A stretch of 64,000 bases of DNA, from contig VCJN01002039.1 in NCBI GenBank assembly GCA_006384855.1, positions 1-64,000 on the forward strand. Reading direction: 5' to 3'. Origin of the DNA: Tetraselmis striata (taxonomy: Eukaryota; Chlorophyta; Chlorodendrophyceae; Chlorodendrales; Chlorodendraceae). Under the pieces are notes generated by a model, which was not told the DNA's origin, did not search any database, and saw only the letters and a list, made by a program, of their open reading frames with translations. Below are positions 31,948 to 43,691 of this stretch, in pieces. How positions within the stretch are numbered: position 1 is the first letter of the stretch; each line of letters starts with the position of its first letter. The translations under genes and the position numbers were made by a program.

Positions 31948-34900
31948 TCGCAATGGTTCGTCAATGAGCGGCCGCGCACCTGGACGCCCTGAATCAGCTC
32001 GCTCTGCGAGGCCTCCGTGACGAGGACAAAGCCGTACGTGGACTCATGCGCGTGCGCGCTCCACTGGACCGGCACATCTGCAGCACGTGCGCGGCAGGGC
32101 AGGGACAAGTGCCGGTCAGTATGGGGGTGGACAAGAGGACAGGAAACGAGCGCTGGCGCTGTATGCACGTGACAGTGGCATGACGAGATGTGTCCAGCTA
32201 CTTCAAATGCATAGCATGTCAGCGCGTCTATCAATGTGTCTTGAAACACCCGAGCATACGAATTCGAGCAACGACTCCGCTTGCCCACATGCGGGGACTT
32301 GAGCATGCGCGGCGGAGCCTGTGCAAGTGTGAAATTACGCCGCGCATCCGAGTAGAAAACCCACGGGAATCCACATGCTGCTCACTTTGATTCGGACGGC
32401 GACAGGGAGGACATCCGGCGGATGTGCCAAGCAGGAGGGAGGACAACTCGAAGGCCGCTACCCAATACAGGTGATACCGTATATACTTATGCAAGCCTGC
32501 CAGTCTGCCTGGCTCCTCGCACAAACTGGCATCACATGCGCCCCTCTGACGCGGTGGTTTGTGCGGCGGCGGTGAGGGGGCGGCTGAACGTCAGGTGGCG
32601 CCGGGGGAGGGCCCCCGCACCCGGGCCCCGGTTGGAGGTCCTCATCAGGCCGCCGTTGAAGGCCTTGACGTGCGGGAGGCTGGAGCGCAGGCAGATGCGC
32701 TCGATGGTGTCCCACATGTAGTCGTTGCCGGGCAGCCCGGACTTCTTGCGGTACGCGGCGGAGAAGATGAGAAACTCCAGAAACTTGCGAACGTCTGCGG
32801 AAGGAGCAAGAGAGGAGGGGCGGGGGGATTAGCGCTGGCTGGTAGTTCGCTGGGTAGAATGAGGCAGCAAGGGGTTTAGGGGGTGGGGGGGGGGGGCATG
32901 GCGGCGGCAGCGGCACCTGTGATGACCTCCTCATAGCGGGCGCCGCTGCCGCGCAGGCGCTGCACCATGCCGCCAGTGGCGGGGTCGCGGTAGTACAGCA
33001 GCCCCTGCAGCTTGTCGCCGCCCGCCATCTTGTTGGCGGCCACCAGCATGTCCCTGCGCGCCGAGCGCGCACAATCATGGGAGGCTGGTCAGCCGGGCCA
33101 AGCACCCCCGGGTGTGGCATCCGTGGCAGTGCCACTGCAAGCAAGGAACAAGTCAATAACCATGCAAACAAGGAATCGAAATAACAGTAAGATAGAATGA
33201 ATGATGTTTATATATTATCTAAAAATAAGGCATTGTCTTAAAATATATATCTTAACATATCTTAAAACAAATACTAACATTAAGTTTAATAGCAAGAGAT
33301 AAACAGTAGATATAACAAGGCGCCATCGGAGACTCTTTAGGGGAGCGCCATGATGCATCGTCCGGCAGAGCGGCGCATCCGCTAGCGCCTTGTACACATC
33401 TCCACGAATATCTTCACTCTGAACGCACCTCCGAACACACATCTGCCTCTCTGGCATCATCAGGCCAGATTGGTGTCCCACTATCGGGTAGTGTAACAAC
33501 TTGTCGATAGGTGTGTGTTATACCCTTTCAGCCGCACCGAAGTCTCAACGTACTGTATTGAATGGTGACGTCAATCAGCGGCCCCTTCCCCGTTCCGAGG
33601 GCAAGCCCGCCTGCCCCGTATCCACAGCCGGGGCGGAATCGCACCTGCACTCCTGCAGCTTTGCCGTCCACTTGCCACGCGCCGCCATGTCGGACCTGTG
33701 CTTGCATGAGCCGGGGAGGGGAGGGGAGGGCAGGAGGGGGTGAGACCTGGCACCTGAGCACTGCCAATGGTAAGAATGCTGGTGGCGACGAACAGCGCCT
33801 AGTGGAGACAGTACTAATGGACTGAAGGAGTGGGGAGACGGTAGGGGGGGGGGGGGTTACTTGGCAAACTCCCAGCCCACGCCGCCCACCAGCCAGCGCT
33901 TCCAGCCCTCCACCGGCTGCTTCCCCCTGCAAGCCCCGGGGAGGGGAACGCGCACACGCACAAAGGCGCGCCTTCATAGTCTGCTTGCCACGCAGGCGAC
34001 CTTGCCGCTCAGCACGCGCAAGCAGCGAGAAGGTTGGGGGGAGGGGGGGGGGGGGGGGGGGAGGGGAAGGGGGGAGTTCAATCAGCCGAGGCGCCCCACC
34101 GCAGCAGCGGGTCCAGCACGCGGCACACCGACTCCGAGTCACGACGGCGCAGCCGGAGAGTCACAAAGCGACGCGCGCCACTGCCGAGGTCCACGGTGAC
34201 GCAGTCGCGCTCGCGGGCGCCCCTGCGGGGGGGGGGGGGGGGGGGGAGGAAAGGGTGTCGGAGTGTTAGCCCAAAGCGCCGCGGGAGGGGGGGGGGGGGG
34301 GGGGGGAGGAAGCGCTGGCCACTGCAGCAATAACAAGATTGTTGGCAAGTGCACTCCCCAGGAACCTTTGGGTTCGCTATAGATTATGTTATACATTCAG
34401 GAAACCTGCTATCAGAACCGATCGCAACTAAAGCACGGAATCTCGGAATGGATGGTGAAAAAACATTTTGCAAACCACATGCCATCCATTGACGGGGATA
34501 AAAGAAGCTGGACTGAAGCACCACAGTATTCAGTGGGTTGGAGGGCTGGATCCAAGTGCCTAGGTTGTCATGGGAAGGGTTTGGGGGGGGGGGGGGGGGG
34601 GGTGACGCGGCGCGCACTTCATCTGCCTGACGGTGCCGCCGCGGTAGTCCGCGATCTCCGGCAGGTCCTCCAGCTCCGCGAGCAGCTCGTCCGCCTGCCG
34701 CCCAGGGCAGCGCACGCGCGTGTCAGCGCCGGGAGCGAAAGGGCAGCTCGGCCGGGCGGCGCTGGGCCGGGACCAGGGTTGCGCGATAGCCCATCTGGAG
34801 CCAGCCGGACCTGAACTCAACTACGCTGACTAAAGTATGATCCGCCCAACAGCGTGCTGTAGCGAAGTTCCGTGTGACACCTACGCAGAGAGTTATGTAG

Positions 34901-37032
34901 TGGCAAAGGTTGCTGCAGACTTGTCGCAATCTACGTCAGCTTTGGCAGCTTAATACATTGCCTTTCCTATGCCAAACTCAACTCGAATTGGCGCACTAGT
35001 GCTGCATTCTTAAATATAGTTGCCAAAGGGGGAGCCCTCTTAGCTTGGTATGTTTACTTGACCCCCAACAGTTTGTGAATTCCGAGATTCACTTGAGAGA
35101 ACTGAGCTGGCATACCTAATAAAGCTGAACAACGCAACGTGAGATCACTTGCGCACAGATCCTGGCCGCCCTGCCCCTTCCCCCCGGCTTCCCGCATCCG
35201 GACCCACCTGCGCCGCGGTGATGGGGAAGCCGACGTCGGCCTCGCTGGCACAGGGGCTGGAGTCCACGGGGCCGTTCTCCGAGGAGCTGACCACCACAAA
35301 GGCCTCCGCCGCAGCCAGCAGCTTCAGGGCGCTCTGCACCGCATCTGCCCAAGAGCGCGGAGAGGGGAGGCGGGGGGGGGGGGGGGGGGTTCAGCCACAA
35401 CTATGTTGATGTCGTGTCCGCTCATTCCCGGGGCAGATTCATTCACTCGCCAGGCGGTGTGCGATGGCATGGTCTCAGCTGCGCCCACTCACGGCGCTCT
35501 GATTTTAAACACGGCACCCTCTGCCTGCCGGTGGTGCGGTATACCGTTTATGATTCTGTCTCGAAATGCGTCGTTCACAACGTATCTATCGATTCTAAGA
35601 GGCATTTCTTGTTGCCTTGTTTAACCTTCAACATTTGTATTACTGTGAAGACCAAACGCGGGATATCTGGTCGGGTGGATATACGGGCGGCATTATACCG
35701 ACACGACACACTGCATTCATGTTGATAGTTACATCTCGCTTAGCTGTTGGTATCTATATATTATGTATGGAGATATCATGCCTGGTGCACGAAAATTCTC
35801 CGTGCTGCGCCGGACACGCTGTGGCCTCTCTTGAAGGAGTCGCGCTTGCGCGCATCATTTGCACCCGTAGCCAACTTGGTCATAGCATGAAACCAGTCAT
35901 TGACTCATCCATCGGACCAGGATCAAATGTCGGTTTGTCGTCATTCAAATCCTTGAGAGATTTATGGCAGAAAACAGGATTAAACGTTTAAAACACTGTA
36001 TAGAAATGGGAGGGGGCCGGGGAGGAGGGCAGGAAGGGCCCTTGTCCTCACCCACGGCGCCTTTGGTCTGGGCGCTGATGTGCAGCTGGTCGGTGCGCCG
36101 GTCGGGGGTGATCCGCACGCAGCTCCGGCGCTGCAGGTAGGGGAACATGCGCGTCCAGCGCTGGTGCTCTCGCAGCGGCAGCACCACGCCGGGCCAGCCG
36201 CCGCCGCCGTCGGAGCGGCCCGAGTCGGAGGAGGCCGAGCCGGGGCCGGGCAGCTCGGGGCTGACCGCGCCGGTGAGGCCCTGGATGAGCTGCAGGCAGG
36301 CGGCGACCGCCTCCTCGGAGCCGGCGATCTCCACGCGCGCGCTCGGCATGTCGCCCGCGCTGTGGACGTAGAGGTGGCTCACGCCGGAGGTGCTCTGCAC
36401 GCGCCAAGGAAGAGAGCGCGGGGACAGCGTGCCATCAGGCCAGCTGCCAGCAAATTGTGCCACGCGGTAGCCTTATCGTACTCAATCACGTGCAGGTCCA
36501 GTCGGCATCACTCTCGTTACGAATCTGGAAATGATTTAAAAAGAGTAAAGCGGCGACGGGAGAGAGATCTGCGTTCATTTGGCGGTGCTAGATGCAACCG
36601 TGGGAGCTCCCCCTTCCGGTTCTGGGAGAGCGGATAGCAGCGGAACCCGTTATTCGCGCACGGGTGCTCCCATGCTCTCGACCTGGCGCTGTCTCGAAAT
36701 TCTCAAGCCTTATGGGCTTAGATGGGCGGGGGTGAGTGGGCGCGCTGGCCCACCTGCAGTCGCCGCCGCTCCGCGCCTTTGGGTCCGATCAGCCGCCCCA
36801 CCTGGTGTGCCGCGATGCACACCTCACGCCGAACTTGGCGAGACTGTTGCTGCTGCTGCGGCCGCCCAGGATCCACCCTCCCGAACTTCTGTGGCAGCAT
36901 GTGCGTCTGCTGGTGCTGGCCGGCCGCGAGGTTGATGCGGTTTAGCCCGCTCGTCAGCGCCTCCACCGCTGCGGCGGTCCCCGCCGCCGCCGCCTCGCGC
37001 CGCGGCGCGCCGCGCTCATCCCACGCCCGCAT
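30175..37032 (-). CDS. KH-domain protein, 12 exons, about 583 aa
   Basis: Exons (high to low): 37032-36754, 36394-36052, 35344-35208, 34694-34618, 34222-34100, 33926-33861, 33695-33645, 33053-32917, 32794-32621, 32077-31980, 31782-31585, 30243-30175; every junction keeps phase. An in-frame stop precedes the ATG. Residues about 65-140 form a KH RNA-binding domain: VCIAAHQVGRLIGPKGAERR with the GxxG-type loop (GPKG), then VSHLYVHSAG and ARVEIAGSEEAVAACLQLIQ. A second, weaker KH-like unit follows (CVRITPDRRTDQLHIS, then TKGAVDAVQSALKLL). The C-terminal 350 residues (FLIFSAAYRKKSGLPGNDYM, GDLVEVSSGKLKGRLYVFVG) match nothing I recognise. Exon 11 has a tandem GAGCAG acceptor (31,782 or 31,785). Likely an RNA-binding protein; the precise role is unknown. 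Confidence 0.75.
30613..31390. mobile_element. PIF/Harbinger-like TIR element in an intron
   Basis: Inverted ends of about 39 bp start 'gggtcgaaggatagaagacg' (30,616-30,654 and 31,349-31,387; a few mismatches) and are bordered by TAA on both sides (30,613-30,615 and 31,388-31,390). The body is about 770 bp with no transposase, so it is a MITE-sized, non-autonomous copy. It sits in the last KH-gene intron (30,244-31,584) and accounts for most of its 1.3-kb length. A partial internal copy of the TIR lies at 30,727-30,745. Confidence 0.8.
33054..33644 (-). other. Long intron with AT-rich island
   Basis: KH-gene intron 7. A stretch at about 33,170-33,310 is strongly AT-rich (for example 'aaaatatatatcttaacata') in otherwise GC-rich DNA, with some internal inverted similarity. 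No ORF is seen. It could be an old insertion. Confidence 0.5.
34223..36051 (-). other. KH-gene introns 2-4 with homopolymers
   Basis: Introns 36051-35345 (707 bp), 35207-34695 (513 bp) and 34617-34223 (395 bp) hold poly-G tracts on the plus strand at 35,372-35,389, 34,585-34,602, 34,289-34,307 and 34,229-34,247. The last is the poly-C pyrimidine tract directly before the exon-5 acceptor. No other gene is seen. Confidence 0.6.
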
Positions 37033-37703
37033 CGCGCCGGAATCTTATTCGCCACCGTAGCTCTGAGCCTGATGGTGCCTGGCGTGCGTTGCGGAACCGG
37101 GTCTGAACTGGCTATGCCAACAGAACGGGGGCGGCCGCGGTTGGCCTGCGGAAGTGGGCACTGGTAGCCAGCATGTCGGCTGGTGGGGTCAACGGGGTCA
37201 GTCAACTCCGGTCAAGGCAGCGTCACGTCCGTCGACCAAGCTCTGGCTGTAGCGCATATAGATCATCCCAATACATGATGTACATAATATATACAGCGAC
37301 TATATCTTTACGTATGTATGTGTGCGACGGGTACCTGTACGGTACGGATATCTCATGGTGCCATGCTGCTAGGTGCTGCTGCTGCTTGCGCGCGGACGGC
37401 GCACTCGCGGGTTCGAATCCCCTGCTGTAGATTTCAGACGACAGATATTCACAGATTCAGCATCTGTGACCCGAAATCTGTGATGACTACATTCGAATAA
37501 TGATAGACGATGAAAAATCGTCACAGATCGCAGATGAGCAATAATCTCTAGTGACGTCACAGATTGGCTGCAAATAGTGATGTAGCTAGTTTATGGCGGG
37601 TTTCCTCCTTTAATAACCGCTTTCTAACTGCCCGCGCTGCTGGAGTGGTACAGATTACTAATTCGACCGTCAATGTGCCCTTTTGCGTGCAACACGAGCA
37701 GAC
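37033..37703. other. Intergenic region upstream of the KH gene
   Basis: It probably holds the KH-gene promoter. A tRNA-like B box 'gggttcgaatcccc' occurs at 37,413-37,426 without a foldable tRNA around it. 37,430-37,560 has repeated 'cacagat'/'atctgtga' words in both orientations. No protein gene is seen. Confidence 0.5.
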
Positions 37704-40381
37704 GTAAAAGCAGGGGTAAGGGGTGCCTTGCCTATTTTTTCGCGTTCATCCGACGGCTATCGATATGCCGGTGGCAGTGCCAGCGTGGCACTCCGCGCAG
37801 GGCCTACTATCCTAAGCCCTAGTTTGTGCGGTATTGAACCCTAGGTTTACGGGGCCTTAACTGACCAGCCGAGACAGCTCGCCGACAGCTCTCGAGGGCC
37901 CAGCCATCTGCCCGCCCGTTAAGTCTGACGCTTGTCCGGAGACCTGCGTGAGACGATATTTTGGTCCTGGGGTCCGCCAGGTCGCCGGTTGGTCACAGAT
38001 CTCGGCGCCGACGACCCGCGACGAAGCCAGCCGCCCACCCCCCGCCCCGTGTATATTTCCACTAAGCCCGTTAGGGCTTACTCACTGCTCCACCCCCCAC
38101 CAGTGCGGGCGGCAGGCTGCGCGCGTGGGACTTTTCTGGCCGGGCAGCGCCCCCGCGGGTTGTGCGTTGGGACCCATGGAAGGTATGTGCCGAGTGTCGC
38201 TAGATTCCTGCGCGCGGATCGGCTCCCAGATGGCCTCGTCCAACATTTTACGCTTTCAGGGTTTACAGTGTCGAAAATATATCGCAGCCAGCCAGCCCGC
38301 CAGTCAGCAGGGGTAACCCCTGATGCAAGGCTGGAAGCGTTGCCCGGCGGCACAGGATGGGGCTGCTAGGCGTCATAGTGGGCAGCCTAGGTAGCGAGGC
38401 GGAGAAGGTAGCCACGCAGGTCGTAGTACGAGACGGCGGTGTTCAGCAGGGACGGGTAGTCCAGAGCCGCGCGCAGGTCGACCTCACCTGATATGACCTC
38501 ACTCGACCTCACATGCACGTCTTTGTATCCAAGAGCGCAAAAGGCAGCATACGCTTTCCGCTTCTGGTCAGGTTGAGCCCCTGGCTCAGAGCTGCTGCTG
38601 TTTAGGTAATTTTGCACATGGCTGTCAGACAGATACCCCAGCTTTGTCATCTCCAAGTAGGGTCCGTACTTATTCTGGCCAATTAGTCTTGCCAAAATTT
38701 GAGAGTGTGCCTTGGTATACTCGCTCCTTATGACAACACTAGGCGTCCCCAACTCCCGGGCCTCTGTGCTCTTGATCGTGTCAATCACCAAGGCAACGAA
38801 GTACGGCATCTGCAAAGTACGTAGCGCAATTTGACATAGTAACATTGTTAGAGTGCTGGTTAGAATTATATCATAATACTAGCAGTGCCCGCATAGTTTG
38901 GGAATTCAAGGCTAATGCCACATATTTTACCTCTTTAATCGCGGCCTGCATTTTCTCCATGGACTCTTCAGGCTTCCGGAGGCAGTCTCGGACTTGCATG
39001 ACAAGTGAAGATCTCCCAATGCGCAATATCACTGACTCGTCGTCACTCGTTCGGATCCGCTGCTCCGCATCTTCAGCTTGCCGTGTTCGCACCACTACCA
39101 GGTTGTGCATGAGCTCAAGTTGATCTTTAGTGGTACGCAGACACTGCAAGAGCTCTTTCACCTGTATATGTATTTCGATTGGGAAAGGGGGGTGAAGCTT
39201 TAGATAAGTGTAATATGTGCATGCACAACAATACATGCGATGAGCTGATACCTCACCTGATGCGCCAAGCTGAGGCTTTCAATGGTGCTTTGTTGCGCAG
39301 TTGCCAGCGCACTTGAAGCAAAGGCAGAGTTGCTCTTAAAAGCGGCAAGCATGCCCTGCTCGTAGTCCTTAATCTGTAGCAGCATAAGATCGCAGGAATA
39401 GCAGCGCCCGGTGCCTCGTGCTGTCACAAGCTTGCAATCTGAGGAGTGCAGAATCAAGCCCACGCCGGAAACCCAATGCTCGACGCCAATTGCCAGGGGT
39501 GCCAGTGATCGTGACAAGTCCGCACCCAGTCAGCCAGCCCACGCCACGTTGTCGGCGGACGCTGTGGGGAGAAGTCGGCGTTGTCTGCATCGACGGGCGA
39601 CGGGTGGCGTCCGGACGCAGCGCCGTTGTGTCTGGTTTTCTGAGCTTTGCTTCGAGCGGCGGCGCCCTTCAGGCCGCTGCCTTTCGACTTGGGCATGCCT
39701 GCGCGCACCACCGCGCGGTGTACCCGTCAAGCCACAGCCTCCGCCTCCCCCCCCCCCCCCCCCCCCGCCCCCCGGGGCCCCCGCCAAGGCCCCTTCACGA
39801 GCGGCTACAGGTATGTACAGCATCGCAGTGTCCCTGTTATGAGTGCCGGCAAAGTGGTTCGAGTCGAGAGTCATTTACTTAAATCGCATCTACATCTCGG
39901 CGCAATCCGTAAAGTTCATGGGGATGCTTGCACCACCACCGCAAGCCACGGGGCTAGGGACCCTGCGTCGTCGTTTTCACTTTACGAGTTGCGCGCTTCT
40001 CGCACAGCCAGAAACATCGAGGAGGGGCGTGCACCTGAACGTCCGGACCGTGTCTTGAGTCGCGCATGCGATGCGCAGACGTGCACGATTGCACCGCGCC
40101 AGGTCGTCAGCACCGCCCTAGGGGCGGGCAGAGTCGGTGTGACCTGCCGAAGGTGGCGGGAGAGGGTTTACGGGGACCGCAATGCTGCTTTGAAGCAGGA
40201 CATGCCTGGCGGCCATTGTCGGCCATATCCCCACGGTACGGTGGATGGTACGGTGGAAACGGGGCCGATAACCGACACTTCCCGTCTACGAGGAGTATAC
40301 GAGGATCCACGCTGTCGCGATGTCGCTCCCGTCGGATGAACGCGGAAAAATAGGCAAGGCACCCCTTACCCCTGGTAAAAG
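37704..40381. mobile_element. hAT-like TIR element carrying a spliced gene
   Basis: 46-bp inverted repeats (37,711-37,756 and 40,329-40,374; one mismatch) start 'caggggtaaggggtgccttg'. They are flanked immediately by a 7-bp direct repeat 'gtaaaag' (37,704-37,710 and 40,375-40,381). CAGGGG termini suit hAT elements, whose duplications are usually 8 bp, so the class is an inference. The interior contains the four-exon gene at 38,387-39,696 and no transposase. Flanks inside (37,757-38,386 and 39,697-40,328) hold no other clear gene; a C-run lies near 39,751-39,767. Confidence 0.75.
38387..39696 (-). CDS. Four-exon gene, 313-aa helical protein of unknown function
   Basis: Exons: 39696-39526, 39373-39257, 39161-38931, 38809-38387, all phase 0 with good GT-AG sites. 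The product starts MPKSKGSGLKGAAARSKAQK (basic), continues with predicted long helices (IKDYEQGMLAAFKSNS, VKELLQCLRTTKDQLEL, AEDAEQRIRTSDDES) and ends in a mixed C-terminal region (LGYLSDSHVQNYL, VSYYDLRGYLLRLAT). An ATG 15 bp upstream (39,711) is an alternative start. Codon use and unbroken splicing argue for a functional gene. I recognise no family. The gene lies wholly inside the TIR element, so it is either captured host sequence or an accessory gene of the element. Confidence 0.72.
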
Positions 40382-41181
40382 TAGCCGAAACAACATATCA
40401 TGCCATCTTCCAGTTCCGTTGTGTTCCACACATCGATTCATTGTTGCGGGCAAGGTCACATGTTGTTTAACGACCGCAATCGGCTCACCATCCGAGTGTG
40501 ATATTCTCGTCCGTACGTCCATGCGCATACAATGTCATATGGAGAAGAACCCGTCTCCGAGCCGGCAATCGAAACTCGAGTCGCTTCAAGCGGACATGCA
40601 TGCCCAATATGCGTTGTTGCTTGAGCTCACTTTGTCGCTGGCTCAATTGACGGCTCGCGGACGCGATGATGGTGCCTCGGTGGAGATGGGGCACATGGAT
40701 CCGGATTCGGCGCGAGACAACTACCGGTAGGCGGCGGGGGTCGGGGCCACAACGCATCATGCCTGTTCTGTAGACAACATAGCATGATTACGAGGGCTTT
40801 CGACCAGTAAACCGGCGGGTGCATAATATGTTCCCAATACGGACCGACTTGACGACCGACTATACCACAAGCATGATGTCTGGCGCATGTTTAAATTTCA
40901 ATTTCATTTGTTGCCGGCCCAGCAAGAGTGTATGTTTTGATGACGTGTTTTGGGACTCACACCGCCGCTCGTTTCGATCGGCGACGAGTTGCTGCCTACT
41001 ATACGTTCCGGCTACCAACCAAGAATTCACAACTTGCCTCGCGAGTGCTCGCAACCACGCCGAGGCGCCATCGACAAGGCGCTTCGATTTTGTCTAGCCT
41101 TCCTGCCTCCAGAAGCCGAACGAGAATCAAGCGTTTGCACGGTGACCAGGGTGTCTTGGACGTGTTGAGGGCTCAGCATTT
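40382..41181. other. No supported gene
   Basis: A plus-strand frame (40,320-40,730, 136 codons) is open but starts inside the TIR and shows no domain. The rest has only short frames. Confidence 0.5.
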
Positions 41182-42009
41182 TCAATTCACGGCAGAGCAC
41201 CTCGCGCGGTTCGATTGTTTTCGATGACTACCAGATGCGCGCGACTGCAATCGCCGAGTCTTCGAGTCGACAGTCGCCAGCAACACGAAGGTGACAACCA
41301 ACGCATGCGTGCATGCGACACTCGCATGTCGCGGTCGTGGACGTGGACGGGGAGCAACGGAGGTCGTGGGCGCAAAGGTATCGCGATGGCAAGCCGAGTT
41401 GGCTGGTGCTCGCTGGAGCACGCCGTGCAGGTCGTCCGTGCAGACGGTAATTTCGGGTCTGTCAGCTGGCTCGGGCGGGGGGGGGGGGTGGGGGGGCAGG
41501 CCGGACGGGTCGTTGGCAGCGGGGGCAGGAAATAGCCGACGCAGCTCTTCGATGTTCTCCGCGGACGGTTCTGCAACGCCGTGGTTCTTGGCGAGCGCTG
41601 CACCGTCGCGGAACCGCCCGACACGAATGAGTCGCACCGCCCTCCCGACCCGACATGAGATGCGGCCGTGCATGTGGCCCCGCGAGGTCACAGGGGCCGA
41701 GTCGGTGGGCTGAGTCGTCTTGCGCGCAAGTGCGGGCTCGTAGCGGAGTAGTGCAGGAATGTCGCCCTGCCACCAGAGGGCTAAGCGGTGATCGATAGCG
41801 GTATGGACCACGTGGGCGTTAACGCCGGCAGCGTGCAACCATAGAACGGCCACAGGGAAGTTGATGGCGAGATGCCACGCGGCCTCGCGCATGGCTCCCC
41901 GGGCGGAAAGCGATATCACGGCGTACCAGTACCGGAATATCGCGCGCGAACTATTTATGTACGAGAATGCTATTTGCGGGCCGCGCGCGGCGCGTCCATC
42001 ACACAGCAA
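41182..42009 (-). pseudogene. Retroelement polyprotein fragment upstream of an RT
   Basis: 275 codons open on the minus strand. The middle part (ISCRVGRAVRLIRVGRFRDG, ALAKNHGVAEPSAENIEELR, RRLFPAPAA) resembles the helical region that lies just before the RT fingers in algal and protist retroelements: repeated 'GRxxxA' helices, then LRRLFP. The expected following SAPGPDG and RT blocks are missing; the frame instead turns into low-complexity Arg/Pro after a poly-G tract (41,479-41,489). It is probably a truncated copy of the class seen at 16.4-17.7 kb. Confidence 0.4.
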
Positions 42010-42422
42010 ACTCCCTCACCCACCCCGAGTTGTACATAGCGCGCTCGCCAGTGCGCGCAGCCAATGCGCATCACGACCCCCGGAGCGCGAACTCTATCCC
42101 TTGGGTACACATAACTGGCGGTGGTCGGGCATGTGGCGCCCACAGTGGTCAACACCGACTGCGCACTCGCTCGGCCGCATCAAGTACGTATGCCGCCCTT
42201 TTTGCCCACTCACTCACCGCAGCCCATCCACGCCAAACAAAATCGGAGACATCTCGGCACCGATCCCACCCGACAGGGACCCGATATCGCTAGAGGGAGG
42301 GGGAGCAGAGGTCGTTACCATGGCGGATTTTTGAGTTACTATGATGTTCTCTCGCATTGTCCGTCGATGCTACAGGGGTAGGAGGCTGAAAACCCGTCGC
42401 CCCGACGCAGCGCCCCAACGGT

Positions 42423-42599
42423 ATGGCGCGGCGCGAGAAGTGTGCTCGATGCGTTTCGGCCATTTCGGCCAACCAGCCCGCCGACTCCGAATTCTGCCAG
42501 CAGTGTGGCAAGCCAGCCGCAGTAGACGGACTGGCAGTGTTAGGCGAGGAGGCGATGGTCTCGGCGGTAACCGAAGCAATATACGGCCGCCTTGAATAG
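42423..42599 (+). CDS. 58-aa zinc-ribbon ORF
   Basis: ATG to TAG. It has KCARCVSAISANQPADSEFC followed by QQCGKPA, a C-x2-C...C-x2-C zinc-ribbon pattern, then a short helix (EEAMVSAVTEAIYGRLE). It could be the first exon of a longer gene, because coding-like sequence continues on the same strand. No specific family. Confidence 0.35.
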   Translation: MARREKCARCVSAISANQPADSEFCQQCGKPAAVDGLAVLGEEAMVSAVTEAIYGRLE

Positions 42600-43081
42600 C
42601 CACCACAGGCGGGGAAGCTTGAAGCCCGCTACAACGACCTTTCGCGGCGCGCCAGCGGACCTCCTCATCTCGTTCTGCGAAGCACGCCCGGATTTGTGGC
42701 ACAAGGTCCGCGTCACAGCCCGCGGCGGGAGCAAGAAGGCCAGATACATGACCATCTTTCGTGAGGGAGTTGAGCCGGTAGCCGTCTTCGTCAAGGACGT
42801 GTACGGCGGGCCGAAGGTTCACAATCACAGGCGGCTTGCGAAGAAGGCACGGGTTGATGCACGCGCGGAGGAGCATGAGAAGCGGGGAGCACACGGTGGG
42901 GTCAGGATGACCGACAGGGGGACATCGTGCTCACGTTGTACCATCAGTCCCTAGAAATTAAGGAAGAGCCATTCCGGGGTCATGGCAGCAAGCTGAAGGT
43001 AGTGAAGGGGACTGTATATCTCCACACCGGAGTGGTGGCAACGAAGGAGGACACCGACCTGCAGCTACTCAGTGGACCCAA
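42600..43081 (+). CDS. Coding-like ORF pair, possibly frameshifted
   Basis: Frame one reads LLISFCEARPDLWHKVRVTA and VAVFVKDVYGGPKVHNHRR to about 42,900. The adjoining frame carries on as DIVLTLYHQSLEIKEEPFRG and LKVVKGTVYLHTGVVATKED to a stop at 43,084. Charged, non-repetitive composition supports past or present coding; a one-base shift or a missed intron lies near 42,898. No family is recognised. Confidence 0.3.
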
Positions 43082-43343
43082 GTGATCCAAAGGCATGGCT
43101 CTTCCTCCCTAACTTTGATGATTCCAAAGCATAACTGCATGTGCTGTGCGAGGCGCATTTCATGCACCACGTGGGACCGATTGACGACAGCGACGCTCTG
43201 CGCTCTGTGTTGGGCTGGGACTGATGTAGCGCACCCACCCCGCCACCCCTTCCCGGACAGATGGGTGGCTCTGTAGTCCGGTGGGAGGGGCCACCGGGCG
43301 AGAGCGAGGCAGACGGGCGGCGTTCTTGACTGTGCGCTCAGGG

Positions 43344-43622
43344 CGAGCGAGCGCGCGAGCTGCGTGAGCGCGCTCGGAAGCTGCGCGCTAAGGAGCGGCA
43401 AGAGCGCACGGAGCGAGAGTCAGCGGGTACCTCAGACGATACCCACGGAGGTAACTATTCAGCGCCAACCAACCCACATCGGCGCAGCTCTGAAAGCTAC
43501 GACAACATTGACAGCTGGGATGCGGCAAACGGTTGGCCATATGTGAAGAAAAATTACATGCAGAGGAAGGCGGAGCATGAAGCAGCAATGCAAGCGGGAG
43601 GCGAGGCGGGCAACATCGGTTA
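43344..43622 (+). CDS. Charged helical ORF, probable last exon
   Basis: Begins after an acceptor-like 'gtgcgctcag' and ends with TAA. The translation is first strongly charged (RARELRERARKLRAKERQER) and then mixed (SYDNIDSWDAANGWPYVKKN). It may belong with the zinc-ribbon ORF upstream (42,423-43,081), but the phases could not be matched. Confidence 0.3.
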
Positions 43623-43691
43623 AGGGGGGAGCTGAGGGCGGGGGTGAGCCGAGCACTCGCCGCTCACGTTACAGGGTTATCTATGGGAAAT

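Noticed and set aside
37365..37435. Possible tRNA gene
   Set aside because: A perfect B-box-like 'ggttcgaatcc' is present, but the T stem does not pair and there is no D arm or acceptor partner upstream.
40320..40730. 136-codon plus-strand ORF
   Set aside because: It begins inside the right TIR, has no splice context, no recognised motif and no convincing codon pattern.
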